In this document: piece by piece, positions 9,170 to 17,048 of the stretch
Layout: each line of letters starts with the position of its first letter
Numbering within the stretch: the first letter of the stretch is position 1
Assembly: GCA_029555205.1 (NCBI GenBank)
Contig: JAKPTB010000097.1
Location: 62,001 to 126,000 of the forward strand
Length of the DNA stretch: 64,000 nucleotides
From: Bacillota bacterium
Lineage (GTDB): Bacteria > Bacillota > Desulfotomaculia > Desulfotomaculales > Pelotomaculaceae
Direction: 5' to 3'
Made by a program: the position numbers and the translations under genes
The notes under the pieces: model-generated
Told to the model about the DNA's origin: nothing
Database searches by the model: none
What the model saw: only the letters and a program-made list of their open reading frames with translations

Positions 9170-10363
9170 TTACAGAATTTGAACGGCGTCGTCCAGTGTT
9201 GTCAACTGTTCCAGCCCGCTCTCCGTCAAAACAAAAGCGTCCTCAATACCCACAGTTCCCTCGCCGGGAAATATAAATTTCGGTTCCAGGGCAAAAACCA
9301 TCCCCGCTTGCAGGATCTGGTGATTCTTTGCAATAGCCGGCATCTCGTCAAGTTCCAGTCCGATTCCGTGTCCGATGAAATTGACTTTGTTTCCATGACC
9401 CATGAAATAATCGCCAAACCCTGACTCCTCAGCGATACTTAAGGCGGTCAGGTAGAGTTCCCTGCCGTCAATGCCGGGCTTTGTCCTCTGGATTAGGCTG
9501 CGTTTGATTTCAAGGGCGGTATTATGGGCTGCGGTCAGTTTATCGGACAGGGAACCGATAGAAAAGATCCTGGTATTGTCGGCCACGTAACCGTTGATAA
9601 CAGCACCGTAATCTATCAGAATGGGCTCATGCCGGGCGATGGTTTTAAACCCCGGTCCCTGTGGAAAGAAAGGGCCAAGACCGGAGCCCCCCGTGGGCCC
9701 ATTGAAGAAACTGGGACGGGCTGAGTTCCAACCCGACAGGATCTGAACACTGAGCTCCTGGTTAAAGGCCCTGACGCGGGGGAGTCCCTGGTTGCCCCTT
9801 GTTCTTAAGAACAGTTCCAATTTTCCCGACAATTCAATTTCTGTCATTCCTTCCTTGAGCAGATTGGGAATCTCCGAAAACATTTCGGAAGTCACACGGG
9901 CTGCTTCCTTCAGGCATTCGATCTCATAGGTTGATTTAATCATCCTGATTTCCCTGATGATCCCGGATACATCAACAAGCTCCAGCGGTTCGAGCATGTC
10001 TTTATATCTGAAAAACAAATTAACCGGCAAAACATCAAACTCCAGTCCGATCCTGCCTTTGCCTTTAAGCATGCCGGCAATATTAGCGCCTATGTCCTGA
10101 ATAGCCCGTACGGCAGTAATCCTGTCCAGTGAGCTGTCTTCAAGGCTTCTTTCAAAGCTTTTTCTGACCATTAAAAGAGGTTCACCCTGAGCAGGTATGA
10201 AGAGGGCGGCATCCTGGCAGGTTCCGCTGAAATAATATAAATCGGTTTTTTGTAGGATCAGGGCCCCCTGCAGGCCGGCCTGGCCCAAACGTTTCTGAAA
10301 TCTTTCTATTCTTTCGTAAAGCTCCTTCCGGGGTATGCGGAAGCTCTGTTTTTTTTCAATCAT
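9170..10363 (-). CDS. M24-family metallopeptidase, Xaa-Pro aminopeptidase-like
   Basis: A 397-residue pita-bread-fold peptidase expected to cleave N-terminal residues before proline. An N-terminal creatinase-like domain (about residues 1-140) precedes the catalytic domain. The metal ligands can be read in order: DYGAVINGYVADNTRIF (Asp, Asp), FIGHGIGLELDE (His), ALEPKFIFPGEGTVGIED (Glu, Glu). The start at ATG 10361-10363 has GGGAGGC upstream; a longer frame to 10414 would add a hydrophobic stretch with no ribosome site. It is monocistronic, with its own terminator. An exact substrate (peptide or creatine-like) is not determined by the sequence. Confidence 0.9.
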   Translation of the reverse strand: MIEKKQSFRIPRKELYERIERFQKRLGQAGLQGALILQKTDLYYFSGTCQDAALFIPAQGEPLLMVRKSFERSLEDSSLDRITAVRAIQDIGANIAGMLKGKGRIGLEFDVLPVNLFFRYKDMLEPLELVDVSGIIREIRMIKSTYEIECLKEAARVTSEMFSEIPNLLKEGMTEIELSGKLELFLRTRGNQGLPRVRAFNQELSVQILSGWNSARPSFFNGPTGGSGLGPFFPQGPGFKTIARHEPILIDYGAVINGYVADNTRIFSIGSLSDKLTAAHNTALEIKRSLIQRTKPGIDGRELYLTALSIAEESGFGDYFMGHGNKVNFIGHGIGLELDEMPAIAKNHQILQAGMVFALEPKFIFPGEGTVGIEDAFVLTESGLEQLTTLDDAVQIL

Positions 10364-10692
10364 ATTGTGCCTCCCGGGCAAAACAAAAGCAAACAGCAAA
10401 GACAATAACAGCAATAACCCATTCTCAAATTATTCATGGTTCAGTTAAAGTAAACATGATCCTGCACTGCACTATTTGCAGCAAACCTTCAGATTGAAGT
10501 AACTTTGAAGCAGCAATTCCGCCTGTAGCAGTCAATTCTTTCATTCCACATTTATGGAAAAAATCCTTTTAAGAGTATATAACATGAGTAAATCTGTTGA
10601 CGTTGGAGCCTGTAGAATATACCATAAAAAATAATAACAAAACATTAATTATTCTTAAGTATTAATAAAAGGCTAAAAAGAGGTGAGGGAAA

Positions 10693-11472
10693 TTGAAGAG
10701 CAAAATTACAGAGGCCATTAATCTGCGGTATAACCCGGTAGCCATTTTGTTCAGCAATGAAAAGCCCGAAGGGGCGCTCCAATTCAAGGAGGGTGTTTGG
10801 GGTTGTGTAGTGGCCATGCTGAAAGCGGCTGCGAAGGGTCGCACGGCGGTTTTTGACCGAAAAACTTGCGGCTGTACAGGTGGCGGAACCGGTCTCGGTT
10901 TTGGTAACACATACGTTAATTTTCCTGGTGGGATAGAGTATTTTTTGTCTGTGGGCAATAAAGAATTTTGTGAAAGCGAGGCAGGCAAAGCCATTGTAAG
11001 AAATATGCCTGCTTTGAGTCATGGCGAAGCGTACAAGAAAACCCCGGAATATGCCAGGTCCTTTATCGATTCGCTGCCCTATTACGATGTTCCCGCTGAG
11101 TTTGTAGTCTTTAAGCCGCTGAAGGAGGTTTTACCGGCTGAAAAACCTGAAGTTGTGGTTTTTCTGGCCAACCCGGATCAGATTTCGGCCCTGGCGATAC
11201 TGGCAAATTACGGCAGGCATGGCGGGGATAATGTTATCATTCCCTTTGCCGCTGGTTGTCACAGTATTTGCATTATCCCGCTCAATGAGGGAAAATCGGA
11301 TAAACCCAGGGGTGTTGTGGGTCTTATAGATATTTCCGCCCGCAAACACCTGGAAAAGGATCTGCTTGCCTTTAGCGTTCCTTTTAAAATGTTCCTTGAA
11401 ATGGAGGACAATGTGGAAGAGAGTTTCCTGTCCAGAGATGAATGGAAGGAAATTAAAAAAAGAAACCAATAG
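10693..11472 (+). CDS. DUF169 family protein
   Basis: A 259-residue protein of the DUF169 family (PF02596), common in anaerobic archaea and Clostridia and without a firmly established role. Recognisable parts are LRYNPVAILFSNEKPEGA at the N-terminus, the Cys/Gly stretch RKTCGCTGGGTGLGFG near residue 56, and the central EVVVFLANPDQISALAILANY. The two close cysteines could bind a metal or cluster, which is inference. The start is TTG at 10693 with GAGGTGAGGG directly upstream; no better start exists in frame. It stands alone and is followed by a short hairpin with a T run. Confidence 0.88.
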   Translation: MKSKITEAINLRYNPVAILFSNEKPEGALQFKEGVWGCVVAMLKAAAKGRTAVFDRKTCGCTGGGTGLGFGNTYVNFPGGIEYFLSVGNKEFCESEAGKAIVRNMPALSHGEAYKKTPEYARSFIDSLPYYDVPAEFVVFKPLKEVLPAEKPEVVVFLANPDQISALAILANYGRHGGDNVIIPFAAGCHSICIIPLNEGKSDKPRGVVGLIDISARKHLEKDLLAFSVPFKMFLEMEDNVEESFLSRDEWKEIKKRNQ

Positions 11473-11563
11473 AAGAAGGAATTGGTAAAAAAGTAAAAAC
11501 AAGAGAAGAAAAGTAGAATACAAGAGAAAAACCGGGAAATTGATTGAATTTCAAATGATTGAG

Positions 11564-11584
11564 CAGCTTATTAGCTGTTTTTTT
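11564..11584 (+). terminator. Short terminator after the DUF169 gene
   Basis: CAGCT at 11564-11568 pairs with AGCTG at 11573-11577 and is followed by seven T residues. The stem is short, so strength is doubtful. Confidence 0.6.
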
Positions 11585-11680
11585 GTGGGACACGGGGTCG
11601 TGAAATTACAGATCTAAGGATACAACCGGCAGTGAGTTCAGGCTCAAACATTTCAATTTCGGAGGTTGAAGCAGGTTATT

Positions 11681-11929
11681 ATGCCCTATACATACATTTT
11701 GCAGTGTTCAGACGGCAGTTATTATACGGGTTGGACTGTTGATCTCGAAGCAAGATTGAAGTCCCACAACAGTGGTAGAGGTTCCCGTTACACCCGGGGC
11801 AGGTTGCCTGTCACCATGGTTTATTGGGAACACCATCAGGAATGCAGTGATGCCCGGCGCCGGGAGTCAGCTATCCGGAAACTGCGAAGAGAACAAAAAG
11901 AAATATTGATAAATAAAACTCTTGAATAA
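11681..11929 (+). CDS. GIY-YIG nuclease-fold protein, UPF0213/YhbQ family
   Basis: An 82-residue single-domain GIY-YIG protein. The motif appears as YTYILQCSDGSYYTGWT, followed by the conserved RLKSHNSGRGSRYTRGRLP and a C-terminal RESAIRKLRREQKEILI helix. Family members bind or nick nucleic acid, but their role in the cell is unclear. The ATG at 11681 is preferred over the TTG 15 bases upstream because GGAGG touches that TTG directly. It is probably a single-gene unit. Confidence 0.9.
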   Translation: MPYTYILQCSDGSYYTGWTVDLEARLKSHNSGRGSRYTRGRLPVTMVYWEHHQECSDARRRESAIRKLRREQKEILINKTLE

Positions 11930-12127
11930 GGTACAGTTAACCCTTAAATGCAAAAATCCATTGTTATGTCTTTTCCCAGGGAAAAACAAATTTTTAACAG
12001 GATATCTAATATGTTTTAAGAATATGTCGATTATAGTTGAAATATTGTGAAAAATTTTTGCAGGATATTTTAAAATAATAACCAACTAAGATCAAGTACC
12101 CAAAAACTAAAAAAGAGGATGCTAAAT

Positions 12128-12592
12128 ATGCTGGAAAAAACATTATTATTCCTATTGCAGGGTATTCCTGAACTATCTGGTGAGCTTGCTTTAAGTCTGG
12201 CTTTAGCCGCCGTCCCGTTGCGCTGGGGAATCATTGTGGCAGCAGGGACGGCCCTCGCTGTATTAATCTATGTAATCAGGTTGCTGCCATTCACCTTTGG
12301 TATTCATTCGGTTGTTGGTATATTAATTATGGTCTTGCTGATTATGATAGCTACCAGGGTTAAAACAACAACATGTTTTATTGTCGTTTTTGCAGCTTTT
12401 GCAACCCTTGCAGCACTTGAGTTTTTATTTAGCGAGTTGTTTTTTTCCGTTATCAAACTTGACCCTCAGTCTGTCATTTCTAATAATTTGTTGTGGAAAT
12501 TAATCGGGATGCCACAGGCGATTCTCATGATTATAATTGCCCTGCTGGTCTCCAAGTATAAGAAGCCCAGGGAGGGTATGTGGAAAATATGA
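12128..12592 (+). CDS. Polytopic membrane protein, resembling a free-standing Agr receptor sensor domain
   Basis: A 154-residue integral membrane protein with about five hydrophobic segments and a short charged tail (SKYKKPREGMWKI). The middle part, VIRLLPFTFGIHSVVGILIM, with the preceding GIPELSGELALSLALAAVPLRWG, reminds me of the membrane sensor halves of clostridial AgrC-like kinases, yet no kinase domain follows. The ATG at 12128 has GAGG nine bases upstream. The stop codon overlaps the agrB start as ATGA, so the two are translationally coupled. The family is not identified with certainty; a role as receptor or as an AgrB partner is inference from position and from the sensor-like sequence. 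Confidence 0.75.
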   Translation: MLEKTLLFLLQGIPELSGELALSLALAAVPLRWGIIVAAGTALAVLIYVIRLLPFTFGIHSVVGILIMVLLIMIATRVKTTTCFIVVFAAFATLAALEFLFSELFFSVIKLDPQSVISNNLLWKLIGMPQAILMIIIALLVSKYKKPREGMWKI

Positions 12593-13233
12593 GCTATCTC
12601 CCTATCAGCAAACGCTGCGCTGCTTTCCTGGCGACCCGCACAGGTCTGGCTCAAGAAAAAGAAATAATTCTGACATATGCAATTGAAGTTCTGGTAATCA
12701 ACGTGTTAAATATTTGTCTGGCTCTTCTTCTGGGCTTTTTTCTGGGTGTATTGCCTGGTACCGTTGCCTGCCTTATAACAGCGTTTTTTTTCAGGCATAC
12801 TGCCGGAGGGGCTCATTCAAATTCGCCCTGGCGCTGCGGTTTGGTTACTGTGACCGTTTTCCCTTTAATTGCCCTGCTGGGGTTGCACCTTTCATCTTTG
12901 AGTCAGTCATATATTGATATCATTTCCGCTGCCTGTGTCCTTATGGGGTTGGTGAAGATCCTTCAATCAGCCCCGGTGGACAATCCCGCTGCTCCAATAA
13001 TATCGCCCCTGAGGCGTAAGAAATTAAAAACCGGATCATTAATCGTTTTACTCGTTCTGGTTCTTGTATTGATATTCCTGCGACAAAGCCCGTGGCCATA
13101 CGCACAGCAGGTGTCACTATGCCTGGCGCTGAGCGTGCTTTGGATCAGCTTGATGCTTAGCAGTTACGGGCACCGGATTATGGCCTGGATAGACGGAATA
13201 TCAATCAAAAAAGAGAGGTTCGAGAGGAGGTGA
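12589..13233 (+). CDS. agrB: AgrB-like autoinducer-processing membrane protease
   Basis: A 214-residue AgrB homologue, the membrane cysteine protease that removes the C-terminal tail of AgrD and closes the thiolactone/lactone ring. The catalytic pair is visible in RHTAGGAHSNSPWRC as H76 and C83, matching H77/C84 of the staphylococcal enzyme. The typical SAPVDNPAAPI segment follows, and four to six membrane helices are apparent. ATG 12589 forms an ATGA overlap with the upstream gene; GTG 12580 is an alternative. Six bases separate its stop from the agrD start. It is the core of a peptide quorum-sensing locus. Confidence 0.95.
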   Translation: MSYLPISKRCAAFLATRTGLAQEKEIILTYAIEVLVINVLNICLALLLGFFLGVLPGTVACLITAFFFRHTAGGAHSNSPWRCGLVTVTVFPLIALLGLHLSSLSQSYIDIISAACVLMGLVKILQSAPVDNPAAPIISPLRRKKLKTGSLIVLLVLVLVLIFLRQSPWPYAQQVSLCLALSVLWISLMLSSYGHRIMAWIDGISIKKERFERR

Positions 13234-13239
13234 GTGATT

Positions 13240-13362
13240 ATGAAATATAAGTTATTTGGGTTTATGGTCACATTGTTATTATTGCTGGCAAATATTGCCT
13301 CAGCATCCGCTTGTTCTGTCTCTCAATACCAGACTGCTGTACCTGAATCCTTAAGGAGGTAG
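13240..13362 (+). CDS. agrD: AgrD-like cyclic autoinducing peptide precursor
   Basis: A 40-residue peptide beginning at ATG 13240, with AGGAGG upstream inside the end of agrB. It has a basic start (MKYKLFGF), a hydrophobic amphipathic leader (MVTLLLLLANIASASA), the ring-forming Cys25 and the tail CSVSQYQTAVPESLRR. In spacing from Cys to VPxxL it lines up exactly with staphylococcal AgrD (Cys, nine residues, then P-x-x-L), so the predicted ring is Cys25 to residue 29 or 30. It would be exported and cyclised by the adjacent AgrB. Too short for default gene callers. Confidence 0.93.
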   Translation: MKYKLFGFMVTLLLLLANIASASACSVSQYQTAVPESLRR

Positions 13363-13375
13363 GGTAAATTGTTTT

Positions 13376-13402
13376 AAAGGAGGTGGTCCATTCCACCTCT
13401 TT
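13376..13402 (+). terminator. Hairpin between agrD and the kinase gene
   Basis: AAAGGAGGTGG (13376-13386) pairs with CCACCTCTTT (13393-13402) with one bulged G and loop TCCATT. The T run is short, so it may attenuate transcription into the kinase gene or protect the agrBD message. Confidence 0.55.
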
Positions 13403-13435
13403 CTGTATCAACTATATCCCGGGGTGTTATTGTTA

Positions 13436-14734
13436 ATGGCCGATGAAAAGGACGTTTTAGAAAGAGAAAGGGAACTGTGCGAATACTTCACAATTACTCA
13501 TATAATGTGTATTTTCATCTTGCTGGCGGTCTTAATCCTTAGCGGTAATAATGAGCAAATATATCCCGTGTTTCATATCAGGCTATTTATATTTTTATGT
13601 TTCATTAGCGTTATTTTGTTGTTTAAATTGAGGTCCTATGATCAAATTAAGAAATCCAAATTTATTTCTTTAAAAGAAACCTATTACATTGCTTTTCCCC
13701 TGGTGATGACAGTGCTGATTTTATTTTTGGTAAAGGAGCATACATACTGGTCAAAAACAGTGTTTCTCCTGCCGGTAATATTTGCCGCATCCGTTGCCGG
13801 GATGAAGGCCGGTATGTATATATCTACTCTTTGCACTGTTATTTTGTTGCTGCATTCAATCATTATAGAAGGAAATGTCATTGTGCAGGCCATAGAAAAC
13901 ACACTGATTCTCTGCGGCATGATGTACGTGGTGGGCTGGTCCGTTGGGGTGACTGTTGATACCGAAGGAAAACACCGGGAGCAGTTAAAGGCAAATCTTT
14001 TATCCCTTAAAGAGGAAATAAGCAAGCGAAAGAAAATGGAAAATGAAGTTGCCCGTCTGGCTCGATTAAATCTAGTGGGAGAAATAGCTGCAGGGATCGG
14101 TCATGAGATTAGAAATCCCATGACCACAGTAAGGGGATTTTTGCAACTGATCGGCAGCAGAAAGAATTATGCAGGGGATAAAGAGTATTTTGATTTGATG
14201 ATTAGTGAGTTAGACCGGGCAAATGCGATTATAACGGAGTTTTTAACCATGGCCAAAAACAAGCCGGTCGAAAAAAAAGCAAATAACATAAATAAAATCA
14301 TTCAAACCCTATCCCCTTTGCTTGAATCTGATGCGATAAAGCATGATGTTCAGTTGAAAGTGGAACTGGAAAAAATCCCCGATTTGTTTTTGGATGAAAA
14401 GGAAATAAGGCAGATAGTATATAATTTGATTCGTAACGCACTGGAGGCCACCCCCGCCGGCAGTATCATAATTATAAGGACTTTTCTGGATCCGGAAGCT
14501 GTTGTGCTAGCGGTTCAAGATCAGGGACCGGGCATTGACCCTAAAATTCTGGATAAAATTGGTACACCTTTTTTTACTACAAAAGACCATGGAACCGGCC
14601 TGGGCCTGGCAGTCTGCTACAGTATTGCCAACCGGCATAATGCTGCTATTAAAATAGAAACCAGCTCATCAGGCACTACTTTCTATGTGAGGTTTTATTT
14701 GAAGCGGACAAATGTTCTTGAAAGTACCGGTTGA
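13436..14734 (+). CDS. Membrane sensor histidine kinase, sporulation-kinase (KinB) type
   Basis: A 432-residue sensor kinase. About six hydrophobic segments fill residues 20-175; a short coiled coil follows (LSLKEEISKRKKMENEVARL). The dimerisation/phosphorylation helix is NLVGEIAAGIGHEIRNPMTT with H223, typical of Bacillus KinB/KinC-like sporulation kinases. The ATPase domain shows N (NLIRNALEAT), G1 (DQGPGID), F (TPFFTTK) and G2 (GTGLGLAV) boxes. This is HisKA/HATPase_c architecture and not the HPK10 type of classical AgrC. ATG 13436 has GGGG upstream; GTG 13424 and TTG 13430 are alternatives. No response regulator gene is near. It directly follows agrBD and is the best candidate for the peptide receptor, which is inference. 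Confidence 0.92.
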   Translation: MADEKDVLERERELCEYFTITHIMCIFILLAVLILSGNNEQIYPVFHIRLFIFLCFISVILLFKLRSYDQIKKSKFISLKETYYIAFPLVMTVLILFLVKEHTYWSKTVFLLPVIFAASVAGMKAGMYISTLCTVILLLHSIIIEGNVIVQAIENTLILCGMMYVVGWSVGVTVDTEGKHREQLKANLLSLKEEISKRKKMENEVARLARLNLVGEIAAGIGHEIRNPMTTVRGFLQLIGSRKNYAGDKEYFDLMISELDRANAIITEFLTMAKNKPVEKKANNINKIIQTLSPLLESDAIKHDVQLKVELEKIPDLFLDEKEIRQIVYNLIRNALEATPAGSIIIIRTFLDPEAVVLAVQDQGPGIDPKILDKIGTPFFTTKDHGTGLGLAVCYSIANRHNAAIKIETSSSGTTFYVRFYLKRTNVLESTG

Positions 14735-15323
14735 TTAAACTTACACTATTAACCGGTTGTTTAAGGTGCCGGAAGAAAGAGACTTATTCCAAACGCTGAG
14801 AACAGGGGCTAAGCATTACCCTGATTTTGCCTGGTATATAAATTGGTATCTAGATAAAGTAGCGACAAAGGCCAGATTTTCCTTCGTGAAGCTGGTTCTG
14901 CCGGCATAATTCAGCAAATCGGCCTTGTGGTTTGAGTTTCGACAAGGGGGATAAAGGATTTTTGCCGGCACGGATGACCGTATGTCTTTAGTTAAAACAC
15001 TGATTCCCAAGGACACTCCGAAAGGGGTGTTTTGGTATTTGAAAAAGAGAACATGGTGCTGTCTGGCAGATAGCAGACTAAGGGGGCAAATTTCGACATT
15101 TATTTGGTTAACGCTATCCTCTGAGCAGGACTTTGATTGTTTATGGATAATAAATAATAGCGAATACAGTATTCGAGGACTATTCTCTTTTAATATTTTA
15201 ACCAGTAATATTTAACCAGGAGTTTGTGGTGTCAGTTGAGGAACTTGAGATCAAAACAAATATTTTTAGAAAACATAACACCGGTTTAACCACAGACACA
15301 AGCAGGAGAGGAGCATAATAACT
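14735..15323. other. Intergenic region with a short orphan frame and two Spo0A-box-like sites
   Basis: No convincing gene. A 47-codon frame from GTG 14766 to 14909 has protein-like composition (HYPDFAWYINWYLDKVATKA) but no recognisable family; it may be a gene remnant. TTCGACA occurs at 14938-14944 and 15092-15098, which on the minus strand is TGTCGAA, the core of the Spo0A box. Repeated ACCGGTT/AACCGGT blocks occur at about 14725-14760. Confidence 0.4.
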
Positions 15324-16175
15324 ATGAAACGCATTTTGGGTATTGTAGCTTCACAGCGGGTGCTGGGAAATTCGGAACTTTTAGCCAAGGCGGCTATGGA
15401 AGCAACTGGGGCGGACACTCAAAAAGAAATGATCAGGTTGACTGACCTGAATATTAAGTCCTGCAAAGCATGTTACAGATGCTTGCCGCCGGATGTCCCC
15501 TGTCATATTAATGATGATTTGCAATTTCTGTTGGATAAAATCCGGGCTGCTGATGCTGTTGTTATTGCGGCGCCCTGTTACTTTCTGGGTCCTCAGGGGA
15601 GCATCAGGATGTTTCAGGACAGGTTCCTTTCGGTGGGCAACAAGGCAGAGGAATTTCGCGGCAAACCCTGCATTTGCATCATGACTTACGGAGCACCCGA
15701 TATGAAAGGTTACGCAGAGGCGGCTTTAAACCTCACTGCCAGGTTTTTAAACTTGAATTTAATAGACAGCGACAGTTTTTTCGGGGCCAGTCCGGCGGAA
15801 GTTTTGGAAGACCCCGGAAATCTGGAAAGAGTCCGGCAAATGGGGAGGGGGTTAATGGACCCCGGTTACCGGCGAACTTTCAAAGCCAACGAATGTCCGG
15901 TTTGCTGGAGCGACCTGTTCCGTTATGAAGGTAAAGATATAGTCTGCCCCTTCTGCAGCACCAGGGGTGAGTTTAAAGCTGAGGGTCAGGAAGTTAAAAT
16001 GGTCTTTTATCCCCGGGATAATCACCGTTTCACTGAAGAAGGACGCTACGAGCATTTTGACGTCTACCTCAATAGTAAGAAGCGGGAGTTTCTTGCCAAA
16101 AAGGATCACTACCAAAAACTGCAGGAACCATACCGTTCCCTTGACTGGTGGATAAAACCGCCTGAAAAGGATTAA
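15324..16175 (+). CDS. Flavodoxin-fold NAD(P)H reductase with C-terminal zinc-ribbon-like tail
   Basis: A 283-residue protein whose first 185 residues are an NADPH-dependent FMN reductase/iron-sulfur-flavoprotein-like fold: the phosphate loop VASQRVLGNSELLAKAAMEA, a cysteine cluster CKACYRCL-PPDVPC at about residues 48-60 followed by HINDDL, and ADAVVIAAPCYFLGPQGSI. The C-terminal 90 residues hold two CxxC pairs (ECPVCWSDL and IVCPFCS), which look like a zinc ribbon or rubredoxin-like knuckle and are not part of the usual flavoprotein. The ATG at 15324 has GGAGAGGAG upstream. It probably carries electrons in the cytoplasm; the acceptor is unknown. A short inverted repeat (AAACAGC/GCTGTTT, 16175-16202) follows. 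Confidence 0.85.
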   Translation: MKRILGIVASQRVLGNSELLAKAAMEATGADTQKEMIRLTDLNIKSCKACYRCLPPDVPCHINDDLQFLLDKIRAADAVVIAAPCYFLGPQGSIRMFQDRFLSVGNKAEEFRGKPCICIMTYGAPDMKGYAEAALNLTARFLNLNLIDSDSFFGASPAEVLEDPGNLERVRQMGRGLMDPGYRRTFKANECPVCWSDLFRYEGKDIVCPFCSTRGEFKAEGQEVKMVFYPRDNHRFTEEGRYEHFDVYLNSKKREFLAKKDHYQKLQEPYRSLDWWIKPPEKD

Positions 16176-16281
16176 AACAGCTGACGCAGTTGAAGGCTGT
16201 TTCTGGTATAAATTTTAAGTCTGCTCATAGTATAAGATCTAAAAGGTACAGCTGTTTAGTTTTTACCATGAGGTGAATATT

Positions 16282-16650
16282 TTGGTTGAGCTCACAGGAT
16301 GGCTGGGTTTTATACTTGTTGCAGGCGCCTTGCTGCCATATATTTTGCGTCGTTTTAATTTGCGCAAAGCAGGCTTGTTATTGTATTCAGCAAACCATCA
16401 CAATTTAGCCCTGGCCAGTATATTGGTTCTTACGGTGCATGGCCTTCTGGTTTTAACGGGCAGGCGGGGCTGGGGGTGGGGAGCCCAGGTTTTATTCAAG
16501 GGCCACCTTCTTTCGGGACTGTTGACCTGGTGCGTACTTGCAGCGGTGGTTTTACTGGCCATGCTGACGGCCAGGCGCAAATCACGCTTGAGAATACATT
16601 GCTGGCTGGCATTGCCGCTGGTTTTGCTAATGCTCAATCACGTTTTTTAA
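16282..16650 (+). CDS. Small four-helix membrane protein, possibly a haem-binding cytochrome b-like domain
   Basis: A 122-residue integral membrane protein with four hydrophobic helices. Histidines lie at helix positions that could carry haem: NHHNLALASILVLTVHGLL, FKGHLLSGLLTW and the ends RIHCWLALPLVLL / MLNHVF. The layout resembles the ferric-reductase/YedZ or cytochrome b561-like four-helix bundles, but I cannot assign a family. The TTG at 16282 is chosen because AGGTG lies six bases upstream; GTG 16273 is the alternative. It follows the flavoprotein by about 100 bases on the same strand, which would suit a flavin-to-haem electron path, though this is only inference. Confidence 0.65.
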   Translation: MVELTGWLGFILVAGALLPYILRRFNLRKAGLLLYSANHHNLALASILVLTVHGLLVLTGRRGWGWGAQVLFKGHLLSGLLTWCVLAAVVLLAMLTARRKSRLRIHCWLALPLVLLMLNHVF

Positions 16651-16802
16651 AATGCTGTTTCAGGATCGGGAAGGAGTTAACAAAATTTTTTTTGGTTCTG
16701 TGCCGGTAATCCAACCTTTGAGCATTCCACAGACCTGCCCGAAGATGTGAATAACCGTAGGCAGCCATGATTTCCCGAAAATAATTTTACAGTTTCTTAT
16801 AT

Positions 16803-16828
16803 GGCGCCCGGATCCAGGGGCGCCTTTT
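16803..16828 (+). terminator. GC-rich terminator downstream of the four-helix membrane protein
   Basis: GGCGCCC at 16803-16809 pairs with GGGCGCC at 16818-16824, followed by TTTT. No gene is supported between 16650 and 17049 on either strand. Confidence 0.75.
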
Positions 16829-16998
16829 AGTACCTTTCGAACAGGACTCCCATGTGTTCTTTATATGTGGTCATGCTTTTAAGCTGCGGAATTGGTCCCC
16901 GGAGCGTCCTGGTTGACCTCCTCTCCACCATTTTCCGGACAGTTCCGTTGCTGGAAGTCATAAGTGAGGTCCTGTACCCCCGGACCTGGATTGAGGTG

Positions 16999-17034
16999 GC
17001 GGTGCAACTGGAGGCATGCCTCCAGTTGCACCGC
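16999..17034. repeat. Perfect 36-base palindrome
   Basis: Two 18-base arms with no spacer, centred on GCATGC, read identically on both strands. On the plus strand A and then TTTTT follow directly, so it could end plus-strand transcription; on the minus strand no T run follows. It begins 15 bases beyond the haloperoxidase stop codon. Confidence 0.9.
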
Positions 17035-17048
17035 ATTTTTAACACGGC

